From Sphingopyxis sp. PAMC25046 (lineage in GTDB: Bacteria > Pseudomonadota > Alphaproteobacteria > Sphingomonadales > Sphingomonadaceae), in contig NZ_CP039250.1 of assembly GCF_004795895.1 (NCBI RefSeq), positions 3,472,001 through 3,536,000 of the forward strand: 64,000 nucleotides of DNA, read 5' to 3'. The translations under genes and the position numbers were made by a program. The stretch's first letter is position 1; every line of letters starts with the position of its first letter. The notes beneath the pieces were generated by a model. It was not told the DNA's origin and made no database searches. It saw only the letters and a list, made by a program, of their open reading frames with translations. Positions 52,859-61,935 of this stretch are shown in pieces.

Positions 52859-54283
52859 TCAGAGGATCTTTTCGAAGATGTTGAGTAGTCCTTCGGTCTT
52901 GCTCGAATAGGGTGGCAGAAGTTGACCAAGCAGGCTGAGTTTCGGCTGAGAGAACACCGGCTTGTAATGAGTGAAGCGCTCGAAACTGGCGACGCCGGTA
53001 TAGGCACCGATGCCGCTCTGTCCGATGCCACCGAAAGGCAGCCGGCGCTGGAAGACGTGCATGACCGTGCCGTTGAGAGTCACGCCGCCAGCGTGCGTTT
53101 CGGAAATGATCTTGCGCCGTTCCTCACTTTCGTCGCCAAAATAATAGAGCGCCAGCGGGCGCTCATGCCGGTTTACGTAGCGAATGAGCTCGTCTTCGGA
53201 GCGATATGGCATGATCGGCAGGATCGGTCCGAAAATCTCCTCCTGCATCATCGCCATGTCATCGGTAACGTCGAGAACCGCCAACGGCACGATCCGATGC
53301 CGTTCAGGAAGCGTTCCATCGCCGTTGTCCGAGAGGTTGAGCACCGTCGCGCCCTTGGCTTCGGCATCATCGAGCAAACCTTGGAGCCGCGCGAACTGTC
53401 GGTCATTGATGATACTGGTGAAATCGGGGTTGCTTGCCGCGTTGGGGTAGCATTTGGCAACCTGAGCGCGGAGTGCGGCGACGAAGCTTTCCATCTGATC
53501 GACATGGACGAAGGCATAGTCAGCGGCGATGCAGGTCTGGCCGGCGTTGAGCAGCTTGCCGAACACTAAGCTTTCACAGACTTGTGCAAGCGATGCACCC
53601 TTGCCCACGATGGCAGGGCATTTGCCGCCAAGTTCCAGAGTAACAGGTGTAAGGTTGGCAGCCGCCGCTTCATAGACTTTGCGGCCAACCGCGGGTGAAC
53701 CGGTGAAGAGAATATGGTCGAAAGGTAGGGCCGTCATCGCCTGTGCCATGTCGGGCCCGCCCTGGACAATCGCGAATTCCTCTTCGGCGAAATACCGGCG
53801 CACAAGCCGCTCGCTGGCTTCGGCGGCGTTGGCGGAAACTTCGCTCGGCTTTGCGATCACGCGGTTGCCGGCCGCCAATGCACCGGCCGCGCCAACGAAT
53901 ATGGTGCCGAGCGGATAGTTCCACGTGCCGAGAACGCCCACCACACCTAGGGGCTGGGGGACCAGGCGCGATGAACCGGGAAGGCCGAAGATGTCAGTCT
54001 TCACCCGCCGCGGCCTCAGCCACGTCTTCAGATTGCGGCGCGCAAATTTAATTTCCGATATGCCAAGCATCAGGTCGAGCAGGATAGTCTCGTAGCGGGA
54101 TCGAATGCCGAAATCGGCGGCAACGGCATCGACCAATTCGTCTCTGTGCTGCTCAAATATCCGGCCAAGGCGCCCGAGCAGGTCCATGCGTTCTTCGTAG
54201 CTGCGCGAAACCTGCTCACGCGTCCCTTCGCGTTGGGTCGCGAAAATTCGTTCCAGCTCAGTTCTGTTCCGAGACGCATCCAC
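52859..54283 (-). CDS. Aldehyde dehydrogenase (coniferyl-aldehyde-dehydrogenase-like)
   Basis: 474 residues, GTG start at 54283. Catalytic Glu is in TLELGGKCPAIV and catalytic Cys in LNAGQTCIAADY; NAD-binding GTWNYPLGTIFVGAAGAL is present. The short C-terminus with membrane-like tail matches the coniferyl/fatty aldehyde group. It probably oxidises the aldehyde made by the GMC enzyme. The start lies one base after the stop of a small open frame. Confidence 0.85.
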   Translation of the reverse strand: MDASRNRTELERIFATQREGTREQVSRSYEERMDLLGRLGRIFEQHRDELVDAVAADFGIRSRYETILLDLMLGISEIKFARRNLKTWLRPRRVKTDIFGLPGSSRLVPQPLGVVGVLGTWNYPLGTIFVGAAGALAAGNRVIAKPSEVSANAAEASERLVRRYFAEEEFAIVQGGPDMAQAMTALPFDHILFTGSPAVGRKVYEAAAANLTPVTLELGGKCPAIVGKGASLAQVCESLVFGKLLNAGQTCIAADYAFVHVDQMESFVAALRAQVAKCYPNAASNPDFTSIINDRQFARLQGLLDDAEAKGATVLNLSDNGDGTLPERHRIVPLAVLDVTDDMAMMQEEIFGPILPIMPYRSEDELIRYVNRHERPLALYYFGDESEERRKIISETHAGGVTLNGTVMHVFQRRLPFGGIGQSGIGAYTGVASFERFTHYKPVFSQPKLSLLGQLLPPYSSKTEGLLNIFEKIL

Positions 54284-54284
54284 G

Positions 54285-54428
54285 TTAAATCGTCCGGAGG
54301 CGCGCTGGCCGCTCGGCGCTGCTCGCCTGGGCGGTGCTTTCAGCTGCGCCGATCTCAGTGATCACAGCGCGCTCGATTCTGTACGCCGTGCCGATGAATG
54401 AGGGACCGTTGCCGGTGGAACGCATCAT
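54285..54428 (-). CDS. Possible short leader gene before the aldehyde dehydrogenase
   Basis: A 47-residue frame with a strong ribosome site (GAGGAG, 5 bases before the ATG at 54428). Its stop ends one base before the GTG start of the aldehyde dehydrogenase, which itself lacks a clear ribosome site, so translation could be coupled. The peptide (STGNGPSFIGTAYRIERAVI and an Ala-rich end) matches nothing I know. It may be a leader peptide or a remnant. Confidence 0.4.
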   Translation of the reverse strand: MMRSTGNGPSFIGTAYRIERAVITEIGAAESTAQASSAERPARLRTI

Positions 54429-54514
54429 GGATACTCCTCGGTCTGAAAGTCAGGTCGAAAAAATCGGGGGCAGCGGGCGGGAGAGGATGCCCGCCGCCCC
54501 CGTCGCAGCAGCGA

Positions 54515-57124
54515 TCAGAACTTGACTGTCGCTTCGACGCCATAAGTGCGCGGCATGCCGCGGTTCAGATAATCGTAGCCGAACACGTTGAGGTTGAGGC
54601 CGTAGGTGTAGTAATATTTGTCGAACAGATTCTTCGCCCACAAGCTAACCGACATATTGTCGTGCGCATAGGTTAATCGCGCATTGGCGAGCCAGTAGCC
54701 CGGATTTGCGCATGTAATCGCCTTACCCGCGAGCGTTATGTTCGATCCCGCTGGGGGTGTATCGCACGGTGTCTGCCCATAATTCTTGAACGGATCAAAA
54801 TAGTACTTGCCCATGTAGGACGCATCACCGCGCAAGGTCAGCTTGTTGGTGCCGTCATCGATCATATCCCAGTCGAATCCGGCCTGGAACGTAACCTCCG
54901 GCGCGTTCGGGAAGGGATTGCCGTTGACGTTCAATGTCGGGCTGGCCGGGTTTGCCGGATCGATCACATTGCCTTTGTACTTGCTGTTGAGATAGCCCAG
55001 CGAAGCATCGAAACGCAACGTATCGGCCACCTGCCAGGCGAGTTCGGCCTCGCCACCGAACAGGCGACCATTGGCGCTGCGCGTGAAGGTTGTAGCGCCG
55101 ACCACCTGCGTTACTTGGTGATTCGAATACTCGTAGTAGAAGCCCGCGAGGTTAAGTTGGACGCGGCGATCGAACAGCCGGGTTTTGAGCCCCGCCTCAT
55201 ATGCATTCACCTTTTCAGGCTGGATATAATAGACTTGATTGACGCCCTGATAGGCAAGCCCGTTGAAGCTGCCGCTGCGGTAACCGCGACTGTACTGGAG
55301 ATAGCCCATGATATCATCGGCGAACTCATAGCTGACATTGATACGGCCGGTTAGCCTGTTTGCCTTTTCGCGCTGCTCAAGCGGCGCGAGATTGGGGTTG
55401 TATGGATTGCTGTAGGGGATCAGGTTGACAACCGGCGTCGTACCGTCGAGCGCATAGAGGAAAGTGCTGCCGTTAAGGTAATTGACCTTATCCTGGGTGT
55501 AGCGTGCACCCACCGCCACGGTCAGCCGCTCGGTCGCTTTCCAGGTTACGTCGCCGTAGATCGCCTTCGAGGGGCGCGACACGTCAAAACGCTGTTCGCC
55601 GAGGATCGGGGTGAACGGAGGCGCGCCTGCCCCGGCGCAGCCCGCCGAAAAGCTACCCCCCATGCCGCCATTGCCCGTATTATTGATCGCGATGTCGGTC
55701 TGGAGTGCAATCAGCGAGCGTGCATCAAGGAAGCCGTTGGGATTGATCTCGATCGCGTCGCAGAATCCGGCATCGCCAGGCCCCAACGCCGGATTGGCGG
55801 CAAAGGCTGGGATATAGCGGATCGCGTCGGGCGTTCCGATTGCGGCGTTATTGTAGCTGCCCGGAAGACCGGCGCCAAGCAGCAGCGGCCTCAGCGCCCC
55901 GAAAAAGTCCGGGTAGTTGACCGTCTTGACCTTGTCCCTGCCATAATAAAGGCCGGCAATGATATCGAGGCGGTCGTTCGAATAGCTGAAACGCAGGTCC
56001 TGGTTGAAATTCTTGCTCGTCGACGTGTAGCCGATCGAGCAGAGATCGGCTGGGCCGCCATCGCAATCATCAGGATTGTTGATATAGTCGCCGGTGTCGT
56101 AGCCGGTAATCGAGGTGACGGAGAATTGGTCGCTGACATCCCATTTGATGTTGAGGGCTATCCCTTTCGACTTGCTGATGTTCTTACCTACCCGATCAAC
56201 TGCGACCTCATTGTCACGCAGCAACCGCCCGCCTAGGAAAGGTTGCGGATCGTAACGCGAATAGCCGAGCGCATCCTGCCCGCCCGCGAGTTGACCACCT
56301 GCATAGGGCGCGGTGCCCCATGGATCGTCCTTCGCGGCATAGAGCTTCAAATTGATGTCGAGATCGGGATCGGGCCGGAAGCGGATCGAGATGCGACCGC
56401 CGATCGTATCGGTGGTCCCTAGGTCGCGCTCATTCCCAGGCAGTACATTGCGCTGCCAACCATCCCCTTTTGCAAAAGTACCGGCGACGCGGACGCCCAA
56501 GATGTCGGGAACCAGCGTCGCTTCAGCGGCGCCCTGCACCGTGAAAGTGTCGTAATTGGCATAGCCGGCGGTCAGATAGCCATTGGCCTCTCCCAGATCC
56601 GGCTTGCGCGTGAAGAAGCTGATCGCGCCACCCGTGGTGTTGCGACCGTAGAGTGTTCCTTGCGGTCCGCGCAGTACCTCGACCCGGTCGATGTCATAGA
56701 GTTGCAGGCCATGGCTCGCCCGGAAGCTCTGATAGACTTCATCGACATAGACGCCAACCGGCGACGCAGTGGAGGCGGAAAATTCGTTCGCCACTGAAAT
56801 CCCGCGCAGCGAGAAATTCGGTTGGGTGCGACCATAGGGAGTGGTGACTTGCAGGCTGGGGATCGCGCCCATCAAGTCTGAGGTCTCCGTGATGCCGCGC
56901 GTGCGCAGCGTCTCGCCGCCTATGGCGGAAACGGCGGCTGGAACATCCTGCAAATTCTGTTCGCGCTTCTGCGCCGTGACGACGATTGTCTCAAGGCCAC
57001 CTTCCTGCGCCTCGGGCTTTTCGCCCTGCGATGCAGCGTCCTGGGCATGTGCCGGCACTGCAAGCGCACACGCGATCGATAGCGCGGTGGCACAAAGCAA
57101 ATTTGTCCTAAAGGCTGTGACCAT
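54515..57124 (-). CDS. TonB-dependent receptor
   Basis: 869 residues from the ATG at 57124 (GGGGAGGA 6 bases upstream). Signal peptide ending AVPAHAQ, TonB box region LETIVVTAQKREQNLQDVP, plug motif RVEVLRGPQGTLYGRNTTGG and a full barrel ending in TYGVEATVKF with a terminal aromatic. Sphingomonads use many such receptors for hydrophobic or large substrates. It carries the same upstream motif as the frameshifted receptor and may compensate for it. Confidence 0.9.
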   Translation of the reverse strand: MVTAFRTNLLCATALSIACALAVPAHAQDAASQGEKPEAQEGGLETIVVTAQKREQNLQDVPAAVSAIGGETLRTRGITETSDLMGAIPSLQVTTPYGRTQPNFSLRGISVANEFSASTASPVGVYVDEVYQSFRASHGLQLYDIDRVEVLRGPQGTLYGRNTTGGAISFFTRKPDLGEANGYLTAGYANYDTFTVQGAAEATLVPDILGVRVAGTFAKGDGWQRNVLPGNERDLGTTDTIGGRISIRFRPDPDLDINLKLYAAKDDPWGTAPYAGGQLAGGQDALGYSRYDPQPFLGGRLLRDNEVAVDRVGKNISKSKGIALNIKWDVSDQFSVTSITGYDTGDYINNPDDCDGGPADLCSIGYTSTSKNFNQDLRFSYSNDRLDIIAGLYYGRDKVKTVNYPDFFGALRPLLLGAGLPGSYNNAAIGTPDAIRYIPAFAANPALGPGDAGFCDAIEINPNGFLDARSLIALQTDIAINNTGNGGMGGSFSAGCAGAGAPPFTPILGEQRFDVSRPSKAIYGDVTWKATERLTVAVGARYTQDKVNYLNGSTFLYALDGTTPVVNLIPYSNPYNPNLAPLEQREKANRLTGRINVSYEFADDIMGYLQYSRGYRSGSFNGLAYQGVNQVYYIQPEKVNAYEAGLKTRLFDRRVQLNLAGFYYEYSNHQVTQVVGATTFTRSANGRLFGGEAELAWQVADTLRFDASLGYLNSKYKGNVIDPANPASPTLNVNGNPFPNAPEVTFQAGFDWDMIDDGTNKLTLRGDASYMGKYYFDPFKNYGQTPCDTPPAGSNITLAGKAITCANPGYWLANARLTYAHDNMSVSLWAKNLFDKYYYTYGLNLNVFGYDYLNRGMPRTYGVEATVKF

Positions 57125-57184
57125 GACTGTCCTCCCCACGGCATTTTTTGAGTTGGCGCCATTTGCCGCGCCTTGGGGCTCATC

Positions 57185-57224
57185 GTCCAATTCAATTTGT
57201 TGGCGAACTATTCCTCCCACTCAT
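57185..57224 (-). promoter_or_regulatory. Copy 4 of the 40-bp catabolic regulon motif
   Basis: Lies 61 bases upstream of the TonB receptor start. Begins GTCCAATTCAATTTGTTGG and ends GAACTATTCCTCCCACTCAT. Distance and sequence nearly match copy 2. Confidence 0.6.
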
Positions 57225-57562
57225 TGATTAAGGACTGATGAGCCTGCACCGCTGACGCTTCGTGGCGACGCAAATAACCCCATATATTTCATTGAATTAG
57301 TCACGCTGAGCGCGTCCATCGGGACGGATGCGCGCGTTCTGCTCGCCCCAATCGAGCCCTTCCAGACGATGTATCGGCGTAATTGGCGGTCCCGGCGGTT
57401 TCCCTTGTCGAGTTGCAAGGGGAATCAGCTATGATGAGATGTAGTGAGATACGGTTTCTTGGAGTTCATTCTACTATTCGCGGATGCATCTAAGTAGCTG
57501 ATATTTCTAACAACTATGGCAGAAAACCGCGCCTCTAAATCGGCGGTTCTGACTTTTGAGGC
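57225..57562. other. Gap between the TonB receptor gene and integrase 2
   Basis: 338 bases without a supported gene. AT-rich compared with the backbone; holds the upstream part of the receptor promoter. No hairpin terminator for integrase 2 stands out. Confidence 0.45.
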
Positions 57563-58888
57563 TCATCGCGAAGCCGCCCGAAGGGGGCGTTGCCAATACG
57601 GCTGTCTCTGGTCGCTTGGTGGCAGGTGCTGGATGGGAGCGGAACAGCGCATGAATTGTGAGAACTCGATAGGATTCTTCTCGACATTCGACACTGCGGT
57701 TGCCGCGTCGATCACGTCGGCCCAGTCTTGGAGCATCCGCCTTCGCGGTGTGAGATAGAGCGCACTGTTGTAAGCGCCGCGCACCTCATCCTCGTCCTCG
57801 TGAGCGAGCGCCATCTCGATCCAATCCGGCTTGTAGCGTTCGGCTTCGTTCGCCCAGGTCGAGCCGAGCCCCCTAAACCCATGTACCGTCTGCCGATGGA
57901 GATACCCCATCCGATAACAGGCATAGATCATGGTGTTCTCGGAAATAGACTTTCCAGGCTTGGCTCCGGGAAAGAGGAACGCATCGTTCGTCGCCTGCAA
58001 GCGGCGCTGAACGATCATTGCGGCCTGGCGGGACAGCGGAACAAGATGCTCACGTTCCATCTTCATGCGCTCCGGCGACAGACGCCATAGCGGGTTCGGT
58101 CCATAGAGATCCTCGAACTCGTCCCTGGCCGCGAAGCGGGTTTCGCTGGTTCGGACCCATGTGAGCAAGGTGAACAGCAGCGCGTCACGGGTGATCTCGC
58201 GGCGGCGCGGCGTGTCCTCGCCGTCATAGGCGAAGATCGCTCGCACCAGCTTCGGAAACTCCGCGAGCGGCACGCGCGCCATGTGCCTGACGGGCGGCTT
58301 GGGCTTGAGCGCATCGTTGAGGCCGAGCGTCGGATCGATGGTCGCCCAGCCGCTCGCGATCGCGAAGCGATAGATCTGGCTGACGTTCTGCTTGAGGCGA
58401 CGGGCGATATCGAGGGCGCCGCGCGCTTCGACCGCGCGGATCATCTCGAGAATCTCGGGCGGGTCGATTTCCGTGATCGGACGCTTCCCGATGACCGGAA
58501 AGACGTCGCGCTCCATCCGGTTGATGACGCGCAGGGCATGGGCCGAGTCCAGCCCTTCAATACGATTGGCGTGCCAGGCCCGCGCAATCTCTTCGAACAG
58601 CTTGAGCGCGGCCCTCTGCTTCTTCGCCCGCTTCCTGGCCTCGGCGGGGTCCTCACCCTGATCGAGCAGCCGCTTGGCTTCGGTCCGCTTCTCGCGGGCG
58701 ATCGCCAGCGTGACGGTCGGATATTTGCCGAAGCTCAGCAGTTTTTCCTTGCCGTCGAAGCGGTATTTCAGGCGCCAGAGCTTCGATCCGTTCGGCTGGA
58801 CGAGCAGGTGCAGGCCTTCTCCATCGGACAGCTTGTAGGGGCGCTGCCGCTTGGTGGCGTATTTGACCTCAAGTTCTTTCAAAGCCAT
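57563..58888 (-). CDS. Tyrosine integrase 2 (P4-like), at the right end of element B
   Basis: 441 residues from the ATG at 58888; the frame is open further upstream but the family's conserved N-terminus (ALKELEVKYATKRQRPYKLS, then DGEGLHLLVQPNGSKLWRL) begins here. Catalytic residues: Arg in TWVRTSETRF, HxxR in VHGFRG, then MALAHEDEDEVRGAYN with the nucleophile Tyr. It lies 190 bases from the 3' end of tRNA-Met, the classic place for the integrase of an element inserted in that gene. Confidence 0.9.
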   Translation of the reverse strand: MALKELEVKYATKRQRPYKLSDGEGLHLLVQPNGSKLWRLKYRFDGKEKLLSFGKYPTVTLAIAREKRTEAKRLLDQGEDPAEARKRAKKQRAALKLFEEIARAWHANRIEGLDSAHALRVINRMERDVFPVIGKRPITEIDPPEILEMIRAVEARGALDIARRLKQNVSQIYRFAIASGWATIDPTLGLNDALKPKPPVRHMARVPLAEFPKLVRAIFAYDGEDTPRRREITRDALLFTLLTWVRTSETRFAARDEFEDLYGPNPLWRLSPERMKMEREHLVPLSRQAAMIVQRRLQATNDAFLFPGAKPGKSISENTMIYACYRMGYLHRQTVHGFRGLGSTWANEAERYKPDWIEMALAHEDEDEVRGAYNSALYLTPRRRMLQDWADVIDAATAVSNVEKNPIEFSQFMRCSAPIQHLPPSDQRQPYWQRPLRAASR

Positions 58889-59078
58889 CTGGGGGTATCG
58901 CCTGTTTTGGGGACAGCCGAAAAATACCCCCAAAATACCCCCAATCCAAATCGCCGTGGGTGGCCGCAGCCGGTCGCACCGGGACGCCGGCGTACGCAAC
59001 GGGACGCGAAAAATATTTGATTTTCCTCGAAAAATGTCTGCCAGTGGCCTCAGTGGGTCACTGGTGGACAATCCGGGT

Positions 59079-59155
59079 TGGTAGCGGAGGAGGGACTCGA
59101 ACCCCCGACACGCGGATTATGATTCCGCTGCTCTAACCTGCTGAGCTACTCCGCC
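59079..59155 (-). tRNA. tRNA-Met (CAT anticodon, elongator type)
   Basis: 77 bases including an encoded CCA. The acceptor stem GGCGGAG pairs with CTCCGCT (one G-U), the anticodon stem is GCGGA/TCCGC with loop ATCATAA (CAT), and the T loop is TTCGAGT. The unpaired-first-pair feature of initiator tRNA is absent, so it is the elongator. Its 3' 17 bases (59079-59095) are repeated at 8613-8629, marking it as the insertion target. Confidence 0.95.
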
Positions 59156-59216
59156 CCGTAAGGCCGCCGCATCGGGCGAGCCGCGCCTATAGGCAGGCTC
59201 GTCGCGCCGGTCAATA

Positions 59217-59846
59217 TCATCTGCGCGTGGTTCGAAAACTGCGCGCGAAGGCGGGCTCCCACGGGCCGCCGCGGTAATGATGCGCCGCGAGTCCGGTGAT
59301 CGCAAGCGGGCGTGGACGGAAATCACGCGCCAGCGCCGCGAGCAGCGCGCGCGCCTCGGCCGCGGCGACCTTGTTCTGCACGGTGATGTGGAGCCGCGGC
59401 GTTCCCCGGTCCTGCGCGGTCAGCATGCCGGCGAAATGGTCGGCGATGCGCGCGCGGACGGCGAGCAATTCGGCGCTCTCGATACGAAAGGCGACGCCCT
59501 GCCCCAGCGAATAGACCTCGCGCAGCGTCGCGGCGGGCGGCGGCGTGTCGGCGGCGATCCGGCGGAACAGGCGGCCGAGTTCGTCAACGCACGACGGCGG
59601 CAGCTGGTGAAAGAGCGTGATATGCGCCGCGAGATAATTGCGTTCGGGCGGGAAATGCGCGGTGCGCAACGCGTCGAAATAGCGCTGGTCCGCCGCACCC
59701 ATCGTCGCGGTCGCGATGATGGGCACGGCGCCAGTGGTCCGGTCGGGAGGGGGGAGGTCCGGGCCATCTGCTTCGAGAGGGGATGGACGGGGCAATTTCG
59801 GGGGAGGTTTGCCATCGTCCACAGGACGCCCTTTCTCGATATCCAT
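59217..59846 (-). CDS. 2'-5' RNA ligase/2H phosphoesterase family protein
   Basis: 209 residues if the ATG at 59846 is used; the frame is open upstream and the start is unsure. Two HxT motifs, HITLFHQ and HITVQNK, mark the 2H phosphoesterase fold. The N-terminal 40 residues are proline-rich and may not be conserved. First chromosomal gene beyond the tRNA. Confidence 0.75.
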   Translation of the reverse strand: MDIEKGRPVDDGKPPPKLPRPSPLEADGPDLPPPDRTTGAVPIIATATMGAADQRYFDALRTAHFPPERNYLAAHITLFHQLPPSCVDELGRLFRRIAADTPPPAATLREVYSLGQGVAFRIESAELLAVRARIADHFAGMLTAQDRGTPRLHITVQNKVAAAEARALLAALARDFRPRPLAITGLAAHHYRGGPWEPAFARSFRTTRR

Positions 59847-59932
59847 TCCATGCGCCGGATCGGACCCGCGCTCCAATCGATTTATTGCGTCACAATAATC
59901 GTGCAAACCGATGAAATAAAATTATGTGCGTT

Positions 59933-60682
59933 TTACAGCCCGTTCCAGAAGACGCGGAGCGCCGCAGCAACTTCGGCCGGGCGTTCGGCGATCGCCCAGT
60001 GCCCCGCCCCTTCGATCACCATCAGCGGCGTGCCGGTGTTCGCGGCGTAGCGCCGGGCCACCGACAGTTCGACATAGGGATCGCCCGCGCCCCAGATCAG
60101 CGCGCCGTTCGCAGGCAGTTTCGGGATGTCCAGCGCCCAGTCGTGCGCGAAGCTCAGCCCCCCTGCCGAGCGATAGAGTTTGAGGATCGCGCGCCGCTTG
60201 TCCCTGCTCTTCCACTGCTCGGCCTCTTCGCGCGCGATGTCGGCGGGCATGCCCTGTCCGGCAAGCCCCTCGGCGAGCTTGTCGGCCTTGCTCAGCGCCA
60301 TGAAGATTTCGCCGAGGATCGGCGTGTTCCAGATGCGCGCGATGCGGTGACCGCGATAGTCGGGCTCGATCACCGCGTTCGAGATCGCCCAGCTGCGGAT
60401 CAGGTCGGGGCGCAGCATCGCGACGCGCTGTGCGATCAGTGCCCCCCAGTCGTGCCCGACAATATCGATCGGGCCGTGCGCCGCAAACAGCGCCTCCGCC
60501 TGCCCCGCCGCCCAGTCGGCATAGGCCTCCTTGGTCGCCGTGAAGCCGGCGGGCAATGGCGCGGTGAAACCCGGCAGCGCGGGGACGGCGACGGGCGTGT
60601 CGCCAAGTTCGAGCGCTGAAAGCAAAGGCCGCCAGATCGCCGGGCTGTCGGGAACGCCATGGATGAAGAGTTTGGCGGTCAT
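59933..60682 (-). CDS. Alpha/beta hydrolase
   Basis: 249 residues. The N-terminal strand LFIHGVPDSPAIWRPLL, nucleophile elbow GHDWGA (Asp nucleophile, as in haloalkane dehalogenases and epoxide hydrolases) and the late catalytic His in GAGHWAIAERP. Substrate unknown. Confidence 0.8.
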   Translation of the reverse strand: MTAKLFIHGVPDSPAIWRPLLSALELGDTPVAVPALPGFTAPLPAGFTATKEAYADWAAGQAEALFAAHGPIDIVGHDWGALIAQRVAMLRPDLIRSWAISNAVIEPDYRGHRIARIWNTPILGEIFMALSKADKLAEGLAGQGMPADIAREEAEQWKSRDKRRAILKLYRSAGGLSFAHDWALDIPKLPANGALIWGAGDPYVELSVARRYAANTGTPLMVIEGAGHWAIAERPAEVAAALRVFWNGL

Positions 60683-60707
60683 CCTGTATCCTCTTCGTTA
60701 GGAATCG

Positions 60708-61649
60708 TTACTCCATCTCCCCCCGCTCGCGGCGGAGCGCATACCATTTCTGCACATTGGCATTATGCTCGGACAGCGTGCGCGAAAAGACGTGGCTGCC
60801 ATCGCCCTTGGCAACGAAGAAGAGATAATCATTCGCTTGCGGATCGAGCACGGCGGCGATCGACGCCTTGCCCGGGTTCGCGATCGGCCCCTTGGGTAGC
60901 CCGGCCATGCTGTAGGTGTTGTAGCCGTTCACGGCCTGGATTTCGGAGCGCAGGATGCGGCGGCCGAGCGGCTTCCCCTTGGTGATCGGATAGATGATCG
61001 TCGGATCGGCCTGGAGCCGCATCCCGACTCCGAGGCGGTTGGTATAGACCCCCGCGACGGTGCGGCGTTCGGCGGCGACCGCGGTTTCCTTCTCGACGAT
61101 CGACGCGAGTGTGATCGCTTCGTTGCGGTTCTTGACCGCGGTGCGCGGCGTTCGCTTCGCCCATAATTCGCCAAACGCCTTGTCCATCGCTGTCTGCATC
61201 CGCTTGACGACCGCGGCGCGGGTCTCGCCGGTGGTGAAGGCGTATGAATCGGGCAGGATGCTGCCCTCAACGGGCACCGGAATTTCGCCCTTAAGGCGTG
61301 GCTCGGCCATCAACCGTTCCCACACCATGATCGAGGGCATGCCTTCGGGGATCGTCACGAGCCGCTGGATCGTCTTGCCCGACTGGAACAGCGCGAGAAT
61401 GTCGCCCGCGTCCATCCCTTTTTCGATTTTATATTCGCCGGGCTTGATCGGCTCGTCCGAGCCGAAGAAGCGCGCCTGATTGCGGAAGCTCGACGCCGAG
61501 ACGAGCCCGGCCTCCTCGAGAATCTCGCCCGCCTTCGCGATGCTCGCGCCCTGCAGGATGACGACTTCGGCATCCTTCGGCGCGCCGGGCGAGCAGGCGG
61601 CGAGGAGGAGCGCGAGAATCGCGATCGTCAGCCAGCGGAACGGATGCAC
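60708..61649 (-). CDS. mltG: Endolytic transglycosylase MltG
   Basis: 313 residues. N-terminal hydrophobic segment (WLTIAILALLLAACSPG) that also reads as a lipobox, a LysM-like region and the YceG domain with catalytic Glu in ASIVEKETAVAAERR, then VAGVYTNRLGVGMRLQADP. It cuts nascent glycan strands in the periplasm. In many bacteria it lies close to the acpP-fabF genes, as here. Confidence 0.92.
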   Translation of the reverse strand: MHPFRWLTIAILALLLAACSPGAPKDAEVVILQGASIAKAGEILEEAGLVSASSFRNQARFFGSDEPIKPGEYKIEKGMDAGDILALFQSGKTIQRLVTIPEGMPSIMVWERLMAEPRLKGEIPVPVEGSILPDSYAFTTGETRAAVVKRMQTAMDKAFGELWAKRTPRTAVKNRNEAITLASIVEKETAVAAERRTVAGVYTNRLGVGMRLQADPTIIYPITKGKPLGRRILRSEIQAVNGYNTYSMAGLPKGPIANPGKASIAAVLDPQANDYLFFVAKGDGSHVFSRTLSEHNANVQKWYALRRERGEME

Positions 61650-61790
61650 CCTAATCTCTCCAATCGGCGCTTAAGGAGACAAAGGATACGCATATACGCA
61701 TCGAAACTGTCTCCTTTGTCGCCTTAGCGCCAGTCGCCCGGTGGGCCATGCCGAGGGGTAAAGCATGGCGGGGTAATGTAGGAAAGAGGT

Positions 61791-61933
61791 TTTAATCCTC
61801 CCTGTGGCGAAGCCATGGGGAGGTGGCGGCGCGAAGCGCCGACGGAGGGGCCATGGCGCGAGGTCGCGGCCCCTCCACCATCGCCTGCGGCGACGGTCCC
61901 CCTCCCCACGGCTTCGCCGCAGGGAGGATTAAA
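61791..61933. repeat. Long intergenic palindrome
   Basis: Two 33-base arms (61791-61823 and 61901-61933) are near-perfect inverted copies, beginning TTTAATCCTCCCTG and ending CAGGGAGGATTAAA; GGCGAAGCC and GGCTTCGCC lie inside. The second arm ends just before the fabF stop. From memory, such elements are dispersed in Sphingopyxis-like genomes. It may end transcription of fabF. Confidence 0.7.
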
Positions 61934-61935
61934 GG

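Noticed and set aside
61650..61790. Hairpin AAGGAGACA...TGTCTCCTT upstream of mltG
   Set aside because: Short arms with a long loop and no U-tract; not enough to call a terminator or riboswitch.
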